The notes under the pieces are model-generated. The model did no database searches and was not told where the DNA came from. It saw only the letters and a list, made by a program, of their open reading frames with translations. A program made the position numbers and the translations under genes. Shown here in pieces: positions 1 to 8,062 of a stretch of 64,000 nucleotides of DNA (positions are counted from its first letter, which is position 1; every line of letters begins with the position of its first letter). This stretch comes from Saltatorellus ferox. GTDB taxonomy: Bacteria > Planctomycetota > UBA1135 > GCA-002686595. The DNA is taken from contig CP036434.1 in the NCBI GenBank assembly GCA_007751475.1, positions 5,709,524 to 5,773,523 of the forward strand, read 5' to 3'.

Positions 1-405
1 AATGGCCCGCGGCGGAAGCCCATCCCAGAATCGCAGGCACACCACCTCGCACTGCGCCGGCGGCAACTCGCGCACGAGCTCCAGGAGCTGCGCCGCGGCC
101 TCGAGCTGCATCAGCCGCTCTTCCGGCGCTGGGACGCTCTCCGTACGAGCGCCAAGACGCTCCCGCTCACGGCGCCGCCCCTCGGACCGCTGCCGCGCCC
201 AAAGGATCCGCCGCCCAGCCCCCGCAAACCAAGGCAGCCAGGAGACCGGCGCCATTTCCGCACCACGATCCGCCTGCTCTTGCGCAGCGAGCCAGACCTC
301 CTGCGCCACGTCGTCAGCATCGGCGTCTCCCCGGCACATGGCGCGAGCGATCCGCTGAATCGCAGGCACATGCTGCGAAATGTCGTTCAAGGGCGATTGG
401 GTCAT
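1..405 (-). CDS. ECF-type RNA polymerase sigma factor, N-terminal part (cut by window edge)
   Basis: The reading frame starts at an ATG (405-403) and runs open off the left edge for 135 codons. A GGAGG ribosome binding site (complement of 413-417) lies 7 nt upstream. The product opens with an ECF region-2 pattern (AIQRIARAMCRGDADADDVAQEVW, with the acidic DDVAQEVW helix) and ends in the start of region 4 (PPAQCEVVCLRFWDGLPPRAI), where the window cuts it. Members of this family recruit RNA polymerase to special promoters. Whether it carries a C-terminal extension like its neighbour at 566-3250 cannot be seen. It lies about 160 bp downstream of that gene on the same strand. Confidence 0.85.
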   Translation of the reverse strand, partial: MTQSPLNDISQHVPAIQRIARAMCRGDADADDVAQEVWLAAQEQADRGAEMAPVSWLPWFAGAGRRILWARQRSEGRRRERERLGARTESVPAPEERLMQLEAAAQLLELVRELPPAQCEVVCLRFWDGLPPRAI

Positions 406-565
406 GGGCGGGCCTCCACGACCAGTGTCCGCCAAACCCATTCAGGGGTCATCTTTTTGCGCAATCGACGCCATCCGAGCTTCCAGGGCGCGGACTCAGG
501 CCCCTCGGCCTTGAGTAGCGGAATCAGCGACGAGTCGGTACCGCGAGTGGTGTTCGAGGGATCGA

Positions 566-3250
566 TCACTCTCGTTCAAGCACGATATCGAGCGCGGGCA
601 AAGTGGTAGACAGTTCGAACTGAACCCGGTGCGTCTTGGCGCCCGTCGCAAACACCTCCACAGGATAGGTGCCTCGGGCGAGCGGGTCGAGGCGCAGGTG
701 GCCGGCCTCGAACCCGAAGCTCTCTCCCCAGTCCGCGCTCCCGACGAGTTGCACCCAGCCGCTCGAAACAGGCGTGCCGTCCTCCCACATCACGCGGACC
801 TCGAGGGCCAGCGCATGATCGCGCCAGCCGGGTCGCAGGTCGGCGTGGCTCTCCCCCATCTCCAGGGTCACGGGAACAGTGACCAGAGGCTGGCGAAGAC
901 GATCGACGAGCTGCACGCGGACGTCACGACCCGGCAACAGGCAACCGATCAAGAGGTCGCCGTCCCTCGGAAACGGGAACGATGCGTCGCCTGGCGCGCC
1001 CGGCTTCGCATGACTCCAGCCGCCGCCGAGGAAGCCCGCGCTCTGGAGCCTTTGGTGAATGCTCAACGAGTAGGGCTGACCCTTTCGCTCTTCATCCAGG
1101 TACGCCGTCTCGAAGGGCGTGTCGTCCCATTCCAGGAGGACGAGCGGCTGCGCGGGCCCCCTCGGGAGCGAAGGCAGCGACACCCGAAGCGTCGTGCCGG
1201 GTTGCATTTCCACCAGAACTTCCTGGCCCAGCAAACCCGGGGAGAGCGGCACCGACGCGGCGCGGTAGCCGATCGCGAAGACCTCGAGAGCCCCGTCGGG
1301 ATCCATGCGCACCGTGGCGCGGCCGTCGGCTCCTGTGGAGACATGGGCCCCTCCAGCGCGGATCGCAGCCCGAATCGGCTTCTGCTCGGATCCGTCGGAA
1401 GCCGCTTCCCGAACGAGCACTTGGAACTCGGGATGCCGCTGCACCCGAATCGTCCCGAGGTCGAGGAAGAGGTCCTGTCCTTCTAGAACCACGAGGTGCG
1501 AGAACTCCGGGGCACCGGATTCAAGAGACAGCTCGATCTGATGGGCTCTCGCCAGCGACCCGAATGGCTCCAGGTCGAGGAGCTCCAGGTCTTCCGGCCG
1601 GATGAGCGCCGGGATGGCGAACTCACCGCTGGGCGTGAGCGGCTCCCACCGCATTCCATCGAGCGTGGTCCCCCGGGCGTCCTCACGCATGAAGTGCATC
1701 AACCCGGTGACCGGCGAGCCATCGTCGCTCCATTCTAACCGACCTGTGACGGCGGGAAGCTCGGCCAGATCCATCGTGATCTCCGCCACGTCGCTCGCCC
1801 ATTCCACCGAGTCACCGCCGGTTATCTCTCCATTCAGGGACCGCAGGACGAACCTCGACGGCAGCCTCAGACAGATCGTCTCCTTGGCCCAGAAGAGCTC
1901 CATCCGGAAGTGCCCGTTCTCGTCGGCCTCCGGCATCGGGCGGTCCTCGATCCCGAGCCAGCGCTCCAGCTTCTCCTCGCCGGACTCGTGACTCTTGAGC
2001 CCAAGGTGCTTCGGCAGCCTCCACTCCCAGAAACGAACGACGCGGCCGGGCGCAACGCCGTCCACCGTCACACGACCCGTGAGCACGGGAGCCACTGGCA
2101 GCATCACGACTCGCGCCTCCCCGCGTCCACGTCGATCGCTCTCCTCCAGCTCCAGCCAGCGTCCCTGGTAGCCCGGCGCCGCCACGAGCAATCGGCCAGC
2201 GCCTGCATCCGCCGTCGCCGCGTAGCCGTCTTCATCCAGCGTCATCCGGGTCTGAAGTCCGTCCTTTGCGATCCAGACGGCGCGCGCCTCCGCCATGGGA
2301 AGAAGGCCTTCATCGACGATCCGGACGAAGCGGGAGGGTTCGATCGCCGCCTCCTCGGTCAGCGGAGCCGCCGGATCGCCCTCAGCGACGGTGGCCTCGC
2401 GCATCGACACCGCCGCCGCCGGTGGCTCCATCCCCGCGCGATCCACCCCCGCGCGATCCACCCCCACCGTGGCCGAAGCCGCCGTTGGCGCGGGAATGAC
2501 GGAGTCGGAACGGAGCGAAGGTGCCTCCAACGGCCACAGCCAGAAGGCGACGGTGGCCACGGCCACCAGGACGAGTGCGAACTTCATGAGCGCAGCGAGA
2601 AGAGGGATCGAGAGGAAGAGAGCTGGAGTCGCGAGAGCCGGCTTCGCCGCCGCGACGGGCCCACCCCCTGTTTCCACGGGAAGCGGAACGGCGGAGCCTG
2701 TGAACTCGCGACCGAGGAATCCCAGAGCCAGCGTCCAGCCCTCGCGGCCACGCTCCGACGCGTCGAGTCGCTGACGCAGCCGAGTTCGCGCCCGCGACAG
2801 CCGCTTGCGGAGCGCCGCCGGCGCAAGCCCCTCGGACCGCGCTAGATCGACCTGGGTGCGTCCCTCCAGGTAGTGCGCGACGAGCAGCCTGCGATCCTCG
2901 GGCGCAAGCCCCTGGATCTCGGCCGCGAGGTCCACGTGGAGCTGAACCCGTCGCGCCGCTTCGTCCGTGTCGCGAACCTCGGGCACCGCGGCCTGTTCCT
3001 CCACGTGGGGACGGGCGCGCTCACGCTCCAACCGCCGCGCCACCTTGCGCCGAGCCACGGTCACGAGCCAGGCGCGAAGCCGCGGGCCCCGGAGCGCTGG
3101 CCGCTTCACCACCGCGGCGTGCAGCACATCCTGGGAGAGATCGAGCGCAGCGCCCTCGTCGCGCAGGAGCGAGCACGCGATACGCCGAACCCAGTCCGCC
3201 TCGGCGAGGAGGGCTTCCATGTCGGGGGAGAGATCGGAGTCCGGGGTCAT
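566..3250 (-). CDS. ECF sigma factor fused to a transmembrane segment and long extracytoplasmic carboxypeptidase-regulatory-like tail
   Basis: The protein has 894 residues, against roughly 170-200 for a plain ECF sigma factor. Residues ~15-80 form sigma region 2 (LDLSQDVLHAAV, WLVTVARRKVARRL). Residues ~112-165 form region 4 (LAPEDRRLLVAHYLEGRTQ, ALRKRLSRARTRLRQRL). A hydrophobic stretch at ~209-240 looks like a single membrane span. The remaining ~650 residues are beta-rich with repeated carboxypeptidase-regulatory-like patterns (VTGRLEW, TLRVSLPSLP). The likely arrangement is a membrane-tethered sigma factor with an outer sensory tail; this is inferred. A short direct repeat (GVDRAGVDRAG) follows the span. 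No separate anti-sigma gene is adjacent. A proline-rich or low-complexity function for the tail cannot be assigned from sequence. Confidence 0.85.
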   Translation of the reverse strand: MTPDSDLSPDMEALLAEADWVRRIACSLLRDEGAALDLSQDVLHAAVVKRPALRGPRLRAWLVTVARRKVARRLERERARPHVEEQAAVPEVRDTDEAARRVQLHVDLAAEIQGLAPEDRRLLVAHYLEGRTQVDLARSEGLAPAALRKRLSRARTRLRQRLDASERGREGWTLALGFLGREFTGSAVPLPVETGGGPVAAAKPALATPALFLSIPLLAALMKFALVLVAVATVAFWLWPLEAPSLRSDSVIPAPTAASATVGVDRAGVDRAGMEPPAAAVSMREATVAEGDPAAPLTEEAAIEPSRFVRIVDEGLLPMAEARAVWIAKDGLQTRMTLDEDGYAATADAGAGRLLVAAPGYQGRWLELEESDRRGRGEARVVMLPVAPVLTGRVTVDGVAPGRVVRFWEWRLPKHLGLKSHESGEEKLERWLGIEDRPMPEADENGHFRMELFWAKETICLRLPSRFVLRSLNGEITGGDSVEWASDVAEITMDLAELPAVTGRLEWSDDGSPVTGLMHFMREDARGTTLDGMRWEPLTPSGEFAIPALIRPEDLELLDLEPFGSLARAHQIELSLESGAPEFSHLVVLEGQDLFLDLGTIRVQRHPEFQVLVREAASDGSEQKPIRAAIRAGGAHVSTGADGRATVRMDPDGALEVFAIGYRAASVPLSPGLLGQEVLVEMQPGTTLRVSLPSLPRGPAQPLVLLEWDDTPFETAYLDEERKGQPYSLSIHQRLQSAGFLGGGWSHAKPGAPGDASFPFPRDGDLLIGCLLPGRDVRVQLVDRLRQPLVTVPVTLEMGESHADLRPGWRDHALALEVRVMWEDGTPVSSGWVQLVGSADWGESFGFEAGHLRLDPLARGTYPVEVFATGAKTHRVQFELSTTLPALDIVLERE

Positions 3251-3349
3251 TGGTTCGTTTCCCGCGAGCGGGCCTCACCCGGGGAGTCACGTGGCTCTCC
3301 GATGCGTGACCTGGAAAATGGGCGAATCCAAGGCGTGCACAGGATCACG

Positions 3350-4276
3350 CTACGGGGCGGCCGCGCGGCGATCGGGGCCTCGGCCAAGGTAGCGCTCGAT
3401 CCACCACCCGATTCGATGGCCCAGCCCCTTCGATTCCGCAGCCGACGCGATCGCCGCGCTGAAGGGCGCGAGTTGATCGCGCGGCACGCCGTAGGCCTTC
3501 AGGAAACGCACTCGATCCGCGCGCGACAGGGTGGCGCCGTACTCCGCCTCGCGCCTCGCCACATGCCGCCAGAGCCGGCCGAGGTTCTTGTGCACGAGGG
3601 ACTCGGGTAGCGGCTCGACTGCGCCTTCACCGCCCCTCCCATCTCCGGCCTTCACGAAGGAAGAGCGATCGAGATCGATCGCCGTCGCGGGAGCCGCCGG
3701 GTTCGCGCTCTCGATCAGGAGATTCGCGGGCTGCAGATCCGCGTGCAGGAACCCGACCCGATGCAGATCCGCGATGAGGCGCCCGGCCGATTCGAGAGCC
3801 TGCTGGAGCGTTCGATGTGACGTTCCCCCGCGGCGAACGTCGCCCAGCATCCAGCCGAGATCACGAACGCCGTCCATGCGCTCCGTCACGATCGTGAGCT
3901 CGTAGCCCACCGGCGGCACGGCCACCGCGCGTGCCGCGATGACCCTCGGCGTTCGGATGCCGAGGGCGCGCAACCGCTCCGAGAGCACGAGTTCCTCGAA
4001 CGGCCTCGCCGGATCCCGAAAGCGCGCTCCCGTCAGAGCGCGCGCGAGCCCGCCGTGGGTGAAGCGGCGGGCCAGGCAGGTGACGCCGCCGACCTCCAGC
4101 AGGCCGAGCGGCTCGCGGCCCGATTCCTCGGCATCCGCGAGGGCTTCCGCGCTTCGCTTTCCATCGGCCGTGAAGCCCGCTTCGGCGAGCCGCGGCTCGT
4201 CAGCGGCGCGGCACGCCATCGCGCCACGCACACCCCGAACGAGAACGAACCCGTCCGGGAGAGTGGGCAGCTTCAC
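3350..4276 (-). CDS. Kdo/WaaP-family lipopolysaccharide kinase-like protein
   Basis: The 308-residue product has the kinase-fold catalytic loop HADLQPANLL (H178, D180, N185) and a metal-binding AIDLDRS (D201/D203). The aromatic-poor N-terminal half and the sequence RFTHGGLARALTGARF match the Kdo kinase/WaaP family (lipopolysaccharide core heptose kinases) better than Ser/Thr protein kinases. Such enzymes phosphorylate lipid A-core sugars at the inner face of the cytoplasmic membrane. The usual glycine-rich loop is weak, which is normal for WaaP-like kinases. It lies 100 bp upstream of the sigma-factor fusion and 50 bp downstream of the KptA-like gene, on the same strand. The substrate is unknown. 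Confidence 0.75.
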   Translation of the reverse strand: MKLPTLPDGFVLVRGVRGAMACRAADEPRLAEAGFTADGKRSAEALADAEESGREPLGLLEVGGVTCLARRFTHGGLARALTGARFRDPARPFEELVLSERLRALGIRTPRVIAARAVAVPPVGYELTIVTERMDGVRDLGWMLGDVRRGGTSHRTLQQALESAGRLIADLHRVGFLHADLQPANLLIESANPAAPATAIDLDRSSFVKAGDGRGGEGAVEPLPESLVHKNLGRLWRHVARREAEYGATLSRADRVRFLKAYGVPRDQLAPFSAAIASAAESKGLGHRIGWWIERYLGRGPDRRAAAP

Positions 4277-4325
4277 GTGGAAATCGATGGACCGAAAAGG
4301 ACCGGGCGTTCACTCGGCCGGAAGG

Positions 4326-5399
4326 TCAGATGCCCGCGCCGAACCCGAAGCCCGGAGCCGACGCCTTCTTGTCTTCCTTCTTCTCTTCTTTGCGGGGAGC
4401 AGGCTCTGGCTTCTTGGCGGCAGGCTTCTCCTCGCGGGGCGTCGTGCTTTCCCCCCGGGGCGCCGGGCGCTGCTCGCGCTTCGGCTTGTCCGAGTCGAGC
4501 CCGAGTCCGAATCCACCGCGATCATTCGACTCGCGCTGGGGCTTCGTTCGAGATTCTTCGCGGGGCGCCGGCTTGCGGGGAGCCTCTTCACGGACGGGAG
4601 CTTCGCGGCGTGGCTCTTCCCGGGGCGGCTCTGGCTTCCGTGCTTCCTCACGCGGAGCAGCCGGACGCTCGTCCCGCTCGCTGCGATCCCCGCGGCCTGC
4701 CCGGTCCCGATCTCGCGGTCCGCGATCGTCCTCTTCGTAGTGACCGCGTCCGCGGCCACGGCCGCGCCCACGGCGTCCGCCACCGCCGCGCGGTCCCTCG
4801 TTGCTGCGGCGTCCCCGGCTCCGGCGCGCGTCGCGCTCGATACCGTCGTGCTGGATGTCCCCGACCTCGATGAACTCGGTCGGAACCTCGTCCGCGAGGA
4901 ACAGCGACCCACGATCGTAGAAGTCGATGCCCTCGTCGTAGGCCTCACCCGCATAGACCGTGATGACCGCGTAGTCCTTGGCGGCACGACGGCCCGCTTC
5001 GCGCGCCTCCTCCTCGGTGCGCGCGAGATGCAGGAAAGCACGACGGCCGCTGCGCAGGCCGTGCTCCTCGGCGCGCTCCGCGTCGCGGCTGCCGACGCCG
5101 ATGAAGAGTTCGTCCGGCGGCTCCGTCGCCTCGCCCGGATCGATCGGGAAGGAGTGCCCGTAGAGGGCACGGATCTTGTCGCCGTCGACTTCGTAGCGGG
5201 GACGGTCGCTCGCTTCGATGGCGTCGAGGACATCGTCTTCGTCCACGCTCGACCCGAGGCGTTCCTGGAGGGCGTAGAGCACGTCTTCCAGGTCGCCCCA
5301 GCCGAATCGATCGAGTTCGAGATCGAAGTCCTCGGGCTGGTGCCGAAGCATGAAGGCGAGGGCGCGTGTGATTCGTTCGTGCAGGGATCCGGAGGTCAT
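4326..5399 (-). CDS. KptA/Tpt1-like RNA 2'-phosphotransferase with long charged C-terminal tail
   Basis: Residues 1-~185 match the Tpt1/KptA fold: RALAFMLRHQPEDF (R19, H20), DRFGWGDLEDVL and the RNA/NAD-binding IRALYGHS (R77, H82). Tpt1 enzymes remove an internal RNA 2'-phosphate using NAD+. Two usual motifs are altered. The YHGT-type segment reads ELFIGV, and the RxHVHLS-type segment reads RRAFLHLA. Activity is therefore uncertain. Residues ~190-357 form a low-complexity tail rich in Arg, Glu, Gly and Pro with RGRGRG stretches, ending GFGFGAGI. Family members are usually about 180-220 residues, so the tail nearly doubles the length. The start ATG at 5399 directly precedes the conserved helix. 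Confidence 0.7.
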   Translation of the reverse strand: MTSGSLHERITRALAFMLRHQPEDFDLELDRFGWGDLEDVLYALQERLGSSVDEDDVLDAIEASDRPRYEVDGDKIRALYGHSFPIDPGEATEPPDELFIGVGSRDAERAEEHGLRSGRRAFLHLARTEEEAREAGRRAAKDYAVITVYAGEAYDEGIDFYDRGSLFLADEVPTEFIEVGDIQHDGIERDARRSRGRRSNEGPRGGGGRRGRGRGRGRGHYEEDDRGPRDRDRAGRGDRSERDERPAAPREEARKPEPPREEPRREAPVREEAPRKPAPREESRTKPQRESNDRGGFGLGLDSDKPKREQRPAPRGESTTPREEKPAAKKPEPAPRKEEKKEDKKASAPGFGFGAGI

Positions 5400-5550
5400 T
5401 TTGGCTGGATGCCCAGGGCGTGAGCCGTGGGCGCTGTGCGGGTGGTGGCCGCAGCGAGGCGTCCGCTGCGAGCGACGGATTCTAATCGAAGTTCGGAAGA
5501 AGGGACCCCGCGTTGCGGGTTCCCCGGCGAGGCGATGGAGAAGTTCGGGG

Positions 5551-6774
5551 TCAGGGAGTGGAAGCGGTCAGCGCCGCCCGGGCCGCCCGGACCCGGCGGG
5601 TGGCCTCCTCCGTGGTGTCGGCCACGGCGGTCAGGTGGCCCATCTTCCGCCCGGGCCGGGCCTCGGCCTTGCCGTAAAGATGCAGGGAAACGCCCGGCAT
5701 GGCCAGAGCCGCGGCCCAGCGGGGCTCACCGCCTTCCCAGAGGTCCCCCAGGAGGTTCGCCATGGCCGCAGGGCGGCCGATCCGCTCGCCGCTGCCGAGG
5801 GGCATCCCCGCGACCGCCCGCGCCTGGTTCTCGAACTGGCTGCAGACGTGGGCGTCGATCGTGAGGTGGCCCGAATTGTGCGGCCGGGGCGCGATCTCGT
5901 TCACCAGGACGCCGCCGTCCTCCAGCAGGAAGAGCTCGATGCAGAGAACCCCCACCACCCCGAAGCCCTCCAGGACGACGCCGGCGATCCGATGGATCTC
6001 CGCGAGCGTCTTCGGGTCCAGCCGGGCCGGGCAGACCGTCACGTCGAGGATGTGATTCACGTGCTCGTTGGAAAACGGCTCGTAGACCGAGACCTCTCCG
6101 CCTGCGCCGCGGGCCGCGACCACGGAGACCTCTTCCCGGAAGGGAATCAGCTCCTCCAGCACGGCGGGCACGCGCCCGAGCGACTCCCAGGCGGCCGGCA
6201 GTTCAGCCGCCGACGCCACGCGCACCTGGCCCTTGCCGTCGTACCCGAAGCTCGAGGTCTTGAGCACGCCGGCGCCGGGCATGGCAAGGGCGGCCGCCTC
6301 CAGCTCGGCCTCGGTCGTGATGGACGCGAACGGCGCCACCCGAAGACCCAGGCCGGAAAGGCCCAGCTTCTCGCGCAACCGGTCCTGAACGGTGTGGAGC
6401 AGCGACCCATCGGGCCTGACCGGTACGAAGCGCGCCGCCGTCTCCCCCGCGATCGCGGGCACGTTCTCGAACTCGAAGGTGACCGCGTCCACGCGGCGCG
6501 CGAAGTCGGCGACCGCGGCCTCATCGTCGTAGGCACCGGTGACCGACCAGTCGGCCACCTGGGCCGCGGGCCCGTCCTCGTCGTCCGAGTAAACGGCGAA
6601 GCGATAGCCGAGCTGGCGCGCCGCGAGGCCGAGCATCCGGCCGAGCTGACCGCCGCCGAAGACGCCGAGGGTCGCGCCCGGCGGGAGAGCGGCTGCCTGC
6701 GCTGTGCGCGCTGCGGCCGCGGCAGCCGAGGAGGAAGAGAAGTCTGACGTCATCGTGGAGTCCGTGCGTGTCAT
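5551..6774 (-). CDS. purK: N5-carboxyaminoimidazole ribonucleotide synthase (PurK)
   Basis: PurK converts AIR, bicarbonate and ATP to N5-CAIR in de novo purine synthesis. The 407-residue product has the N-terminal GVFGGGQLGRMLGLAA Rossmann motif, an ATP-grasp domain (VLKTSSFGYDGKGQ) and the metal/ATP-binding IELFLLEDGGVLVNEIAPRP with the signature RPHNSGHLTIDA. The start ATG at 6774 overlaps the purE stop by 4 bp (ATGA), so the two are translationally coupled. The N-terminus has a Ser/Ala-rich extension of about 30 residues before the first strand; a later start (MTSDFSS, seven codons on) is possible. Confidence 0.95.
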   Translation of the reverse strand: MTRTDSTMTSDFSSSSAAAAAARTAQAAALPPGATLGVFGGGQLGRMLGLAARQLGYRFAVYSDDEDGPAAQVADWSVTGAYDDEAAVADFARRVDAVTFEFENVPAIAGETAARFVPVRPDGSLLHTVQDRLREKLGLSGLGLRVAPFASITTEAELEAAALAMPGAGVLKTSSFGYDGKGQVRVASAAELPAAWESLGRVPAVLEELIPFREEVSVVAARGAGGEVSVYEPFSNEHVNHILDVTVCPARLDPKTLAEIHRIAGVVLEGFGVVGVLCIELFLLEDGGVLVNEIAPRPHNSGHLTIDAHVCSQFENQARAVAGMPLGSGERIGRPAAMANLLGDLWEGGEPRWAAALAMPGVSLHLYGKAEARPGRKMGHLTAVADTTEEATRRVRAARAALTASTP

Positions 6775-7310
6775 CGATCCAGCGGCGCCTGCAGGGCGCG
6801 CTCGCCGTGGCCGCGGGCGTATTCGTCGAGCTTCCTGGCGATGCCCTCGTCCGTCGAGCCAAGGATGCGCAGCGCGAGGAGCGCGGCGTTCTTCGCCCCG
6901 GCGTCTCCGATGGCAAGCGTCCCCACGGGAACGCCGCCCGGCATCTGGACGATCGAAAGCAGCGAGTCGACGCCGGAAAGCGCCCGACTCTTGATGGGCA
7001 CACCGAGCACCGGCAACGTCGTCCAGGCAGCGATCATCCCGGGCAGGTGGGCCGCGCCGCCCGCCGCGCCGATGATGACCTTGACGCCCCGGCCGGCCGC
7101 ACCGCGCGCATACTCCGCGAGCCGGTCCGGCGTTCGGTGAGCCGACACGACCCCGTGCTCGCAGGCGACGCCGAAGTCCTCCAGGATCTCGACCGCGGCC
7201 TTCATGGTGGGCCAGTCCGACGCGCTCCCGAAGACCACGCTGACTGCGGGTCCCTCGGGGCTCAAATCGGCCAGGTCGGTGGGCAATGCGGCGCTCTTCG
7301 GCTCGTCCAT
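6771..7310 (-). CDS. purE: N5-carboxyaminoimidazole ribonucleotide mutase (PurE)
   Basis: PurE rearranges N5-CAIR to CAIR, the step after PurK. The 179-residue product shows the class I PurE signatures: VVFGSASDWPTM at the N-terminus, VVSAHRTPDRL, GAAGGAAHLPGMIAAWT, and PGGVPVGTLAIG. The length is normal for a bacterial PurE. It is the first gene of a purE-purK pair joined by an ATGA overlap. The ~16-residue leader before AVSVVFGSAS is slightly longer than usual. Confidence 0.95.
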   Translation of the reverse strand: MDEPKSAALPTDLADLSPEGPAVSVVFGSASDWPTMKAAVEILEDFGVACEHGVVSAHRTPDRLAEYARGAAGRGVKVIIGAAGGAAHLPGMIAAWTTLPVLGVPIKSRALSGVDSLLSIVQMPGGVPVGTLAIGDAGAKNAALLALRILGSTDEGIARKLDEYARGHGERALQAPLDR

Positions 7311-7332
7311 CCGGAGAGGTTAGCAGAGAGCT

Positions 7333-7587
7333 CTACCCCGCGGATCGTGTGATCTTGCCTTCGAGGCGGAAGCCTTCGGACTCCAGGCGGCGAATCATCT
7401 CGGGCGTCGCCATCATCGCGATCCGGAGAGCGTCCCCCGTCACCGGATCTTGCCAGACCAGCCGGACCGAGCGGGCCTCGCGGATGGCCCCCGGGATCAT
7501 GCGGCCCACGGCGGGGGCGGAAAACTCTTCCGTCGGCGAGGGCGGACGGGACTCTTTCAGGGTCGTGGCGGGAAGTGCTTGGTTCAT
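7333..7587 (-). CDS. small hypothetical protein
   Basis: This is an 84-residue frame on the same strand as purE, ending 22 bp upstream of the purE start. The C-terminal half (SVRLVWQDPVTGDALRIAMM, TPEMIRRLESEGFRLEGKI) looks like a small folded domain. The first ~35 residues are Pro/Ser-rich. There is no signal peptide, membrane span or recognised motif. The codon pattern matches its neighbours, and no overlapping alternative gene competes for the interval. The family is not recognised. Confidence 0.5.
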   Translation of the reverse strand: MNQALPATTLKESRPPSPTEEFSAPAVGRMIPGAIREARSVRLVWQDPVTGDALRIAMMATPEMIRRLESEGFRLEGKITRSAG

Positions 7588-7726
7588 GGCGGCTGGCAGG
7601 GTGAGCGGGTGGGCTCCCCCTTCGTCGACCTACCGCGCCCGTTGTTTCCCATTCACCCTGATTTTGACCGCCTGCGAACCGGACCTTTGCCAATCGCTGT
7701 GGTTGACGGTGTCCACCGTGCCTCGA

Positions 7727-8062
7727 TCAGTATCTCCGGGCGGAAGGATCCACGTCCGTCGACCACCGATCCATGCCGCCCGAGAGGTTCCAGAGCTGCC
7801 CGTCGAAGCCGATCTGCTGGAGCGCAGCCGCCGCGTGGGCGCTCCGGATCCCGTGGTGGCAGATGCAGACCGTCTCGGCGTCGAGGTCCAGCTCGGTGAG
7901 CCGGACGGAGAGCTCCCCCAGCGGGATGTGCAGGATCCCGGGAAGCGCGCAGATCGCCACTTCCCCGGGTTCACGCACGTCCAGGAGGACGAGTTCGTCG
8001 CCGCGCTCGAGGCGGGCGGCGAGTTCTTTCGGAGAGATCGGTTTCGGTCCGGTCGCGGTCAT
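7727..8062 (-). CDS. rhodanese-like domain protein
   Basis: The product is a single-domain rhodanese of 111 residues. LVLLDVREPGEVAICALPG is the standard rhodanese entry motif, and the active-site loop is CHHGIRS with catalytic Cys68 and Arg73, followed by LSGGMDRW near the C-terminus. Such proteins transfer or carry sulfane sulfur as a cysteine persulfide in the cytoplasm. No signal peptide is visible. Its ATG overlaps the stop of the upstream phosphatase gene by 4 bp (ATGA), so the two are co-translated, although a shared function is not obvious. Confidence 0.9.
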   Translation of the reverse strand: MTATGPKPISPKELAARLERGDELVLLDVREPGEVAICALPGILHIPLGELSVRLTELDLDAETVCICHHGIRSAHAAAALQQIGFDGQLWNLSGGMDRWSTDVDPSARRY

